Part shown: piece by piece, positions 47,222 through 47,849 of the stretch
Layout: every line of letters begins with the position of its first letter
How positions within the stretch are numbered: position 1 is the stretch's first letter
NCBI GenBank assembly: GCA_937866945.1
Contig: CALMKU010000260.1
Coordinates: forward strand, 1-47,849
From: an uncultured Tolumonas sp.
Lineage (GTDB): Bacteria; Pseudomonadota; Gammaproteobacteria; Enterobacterales; Aeromonadaceae
Reading direction: 5' to 3'
Length of the DNA: 47,849 nucleotides
Made by a program: the position numbers and the translations under genes
The notes under the pieces: generated by a model
Seen by the model: only the letters and a program-made list of their open reading frames with translations
The model's database searches: none
Told to the model about the DNA's origin: nothing

Positions 47222-47253
47222 AAAAATGGTGCACTCATTGAGGCACCATTTTT
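47222..47253. terminator. Bidirectional terminator between pagL and yecH
   Basis: An 11-bp stem AAAAATGGTGC (47222-47232) with GCACCATTTTT (47243-47253), 10-base loop, flanked by an A run and a T run, between convergent genes. Confidence 0.88.
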
Positions 47254-47276
47254 GTGTTGAAACCTGTCTGGGAAAA

Positions 47277-47519
47277 TCAATGCTGACAGATATGCTCTTC
47301 GCGGGTGTTGAAACCATCAGCAGCAGCAACAAATTTGCCTTTTGCTTCCAGAAAATCGATCAACTGCAAAGCGGTCATGTCTTCCGCGCTGCAAGTATGA
47401 AAACGGGTATCCGCACCAAAGCGGGTTTCGATGGCTGATTTCAGACTGTCGCGGGTAAACTGACCACCCAACTCCAGCATCATGTGCATTACATCGTGAC
47501 CGTGTACTGACTGGCTCAT
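47277..47519 (-). CDS. yecH: YecH-family metal-binding protein (DUF2492)
   Basis: 80 residues. SVHGHDVMHMMLELGGQF, RFHTCSAEDMTALQLIDFL and EAKGKFV match E. coli YecH (79 residues) closely. Histidines in the N-terminus, HTC in the middle and a C-terminal ICQH suggest metal binding; the function is not established. GGAG lies upstream of the ATG (AAGGAGTTTGCC), and convergent pagL is ended by a shared terminator. Confidence 0.93.
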   Translation of the reverse strand: MSQSVHGHDVMHMMLELGGQFTRDSLKSAIETRFGADTRFHTCSAEDMTALQLIDFLEAKGKFVAAADGFNTREEHICQH

Positions 47520-47605
47520 GGCAAACTCCTTTTCATTAATGATGCATCATTTAAACATCATTAATGGTGATCAGCGCCGGTACAGATCAATAAAGCAGCA
47601 AAAAA

Positions 47606-47630
47606 TAACCCCGGCTTCCCCCCGGGGTTA
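47606..47630 (-). terminator. Rho-independent terminator, minus strand
   Basis: Perfect 9-bp stem TAACCCCGG (47606-47614) and CCGGGGTTA (47622-47630). On the minus strand it is followed by a T run (47600-47605). It would end a minus-strand transcript from the right, possibly one starting outside the window, just before yecH. Confidence 0.75.
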
Positions 47631-47639
47631 TCAGGGACA

Positions 47640-47777
47640 CACTCCGGTTTACTTCTCATCTATCTGTATATTAGCTAAATGTCGGTTAACTACTGCAACA
47701 CCAATCGCAATTTTAATCTCACGAGTTGCACATCGACGGTTATTTTTTGAAATAGATAGGTAGAAAACCGGAGAGTG
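47640..47777. repeat. Imperfect inverted repeat flanking about 90 bases
   Basis: CACTCCGGTTTACTTCTCAT and following bases (47640-47663) are mirrored, with small gaps, by sequence at 47751-47777 that reads AAACCGGAGAGTG at its end. I see no coding sequence inside. It could be a small mobile-element remnant or a structured RNA. Confidence 0.35.
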
Positions 47778-47800
47778 AATGCTGAAACGCAGAAAAACGA

Positions 47801-47823
47801 AGGGGCGACATCATGTCACCCCT
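47801..47823 (-). terminator. Second minus-strand terminator-like hairpin
   Basis: On the minus strand a 10-bp stem (AGGGGTGACA with TGTCGCCCCT, one G-U pair, 3-base loop) is followed by TCGTTTTT. Any gene it serves lies beyond the right edge. The remaining bases 47824-47849 include a short AGGCA/TGCCT hairpin. Confidence 0.55.
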
Positions 47824-47849
47824 CTACAGGCATCGGTGCCTAAACCGAA

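Noticed and set aside
1-47849. tRNA or rRNA genes, CRISPR arrays, insertion sequences, prophage genes
   Set aside because: None seen by eye on either strand; the only repeats are the ERIC-type elements, the cusB duplication and short palindromes.

Overview
The window looks like a chromosomal segment of a gammaproteobacterium, most likely an Aeromonadales member (Tolumonas or Aeromonas relatives). This assignment is inferred from gene content: ftsYEX next to rpoH, rsmD facing ftsY, ubiD-fre, recQ-ubiK, the prlC/rsmJ neighbourhood, ERIC-type intergenic repeats and sugar-PTS genes. No rRNA or tRNA gene, CRISPR array, transposase or prophage gene was seen. Most genes are core housekeeping genes with a few accessory insertions.

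Layout. 1-5.7 kb: the start of a yihD-like gene, a squalene-synthase-type prenyl transferase, then ubiD and fre (+) facing ubiK and recQ (-); three of these genes serve ubiquinone or flavin chemistry. 5.9-7.4 kb: a small AbiTii-domain-like protein and the transporter RarD. 7.5-12.5 kb: a beta-glucoside unit made of PTS EIIB, EIIC, EIIA, a GH1 6-phospho-beta-glucosidase, a SemiSWEET sugar transporter and a LacI-family regulator, with a candidate operator (TAACCGGTTA) in front of EIIB. 12.5-18.0 kb: a copper/silver efflux operon (small His/Cys-rich exported protein, CusF-like, CusB-like with a duplicated metal-binding segment, CusA-like) without an outer-membrane CusC. 18.1-21.6 kb: nfo, a stand-alone paralogue of the PTS EIIB, and a chemoreceptor.

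21.7-28.5 kb: rsmJ, a PAS-GGDEF-EAL protein and prlC (-), then an orphan sensor kinase (+). 28.7-32.0 kb: aminopeptidase P and pssA. 32.2-37.5 kb: an unrecognised acidic protein, putP, aspA, a divergent speE, and an entericidin-type lipoprotein too small for routine ORF calling. 37.6-43.5 kb: carbonic anhydrase, rpoH, ftsX-ftsE-ftsY (-), then rsmD and a DUF1145 protein (+). 43.6-47.5 kb: a Fur-controlled TonB-dependent siderophore receptor, yhgN (MarC family), a PagL-type lipid A deacylase and yecH. The last 330 bases hold terminator-like hairpins and an imperfect inverted repeat but no convincing gene.

I found no clear new multi-gene system. The most interesting items are the EIIB paralogue with a near-identical half-site operator, the coupling of a SemiSWEET to a PTS/GH1 operon, the tandem metal-binding duplication in CusB, the perfect dyad spanning the copper-operon promoter, the lone AbiTii-like protein, the uncharacterised 271-residue protein whose 3' end is a terminator hairpin, and two adjacent dyads in front of rpoH.
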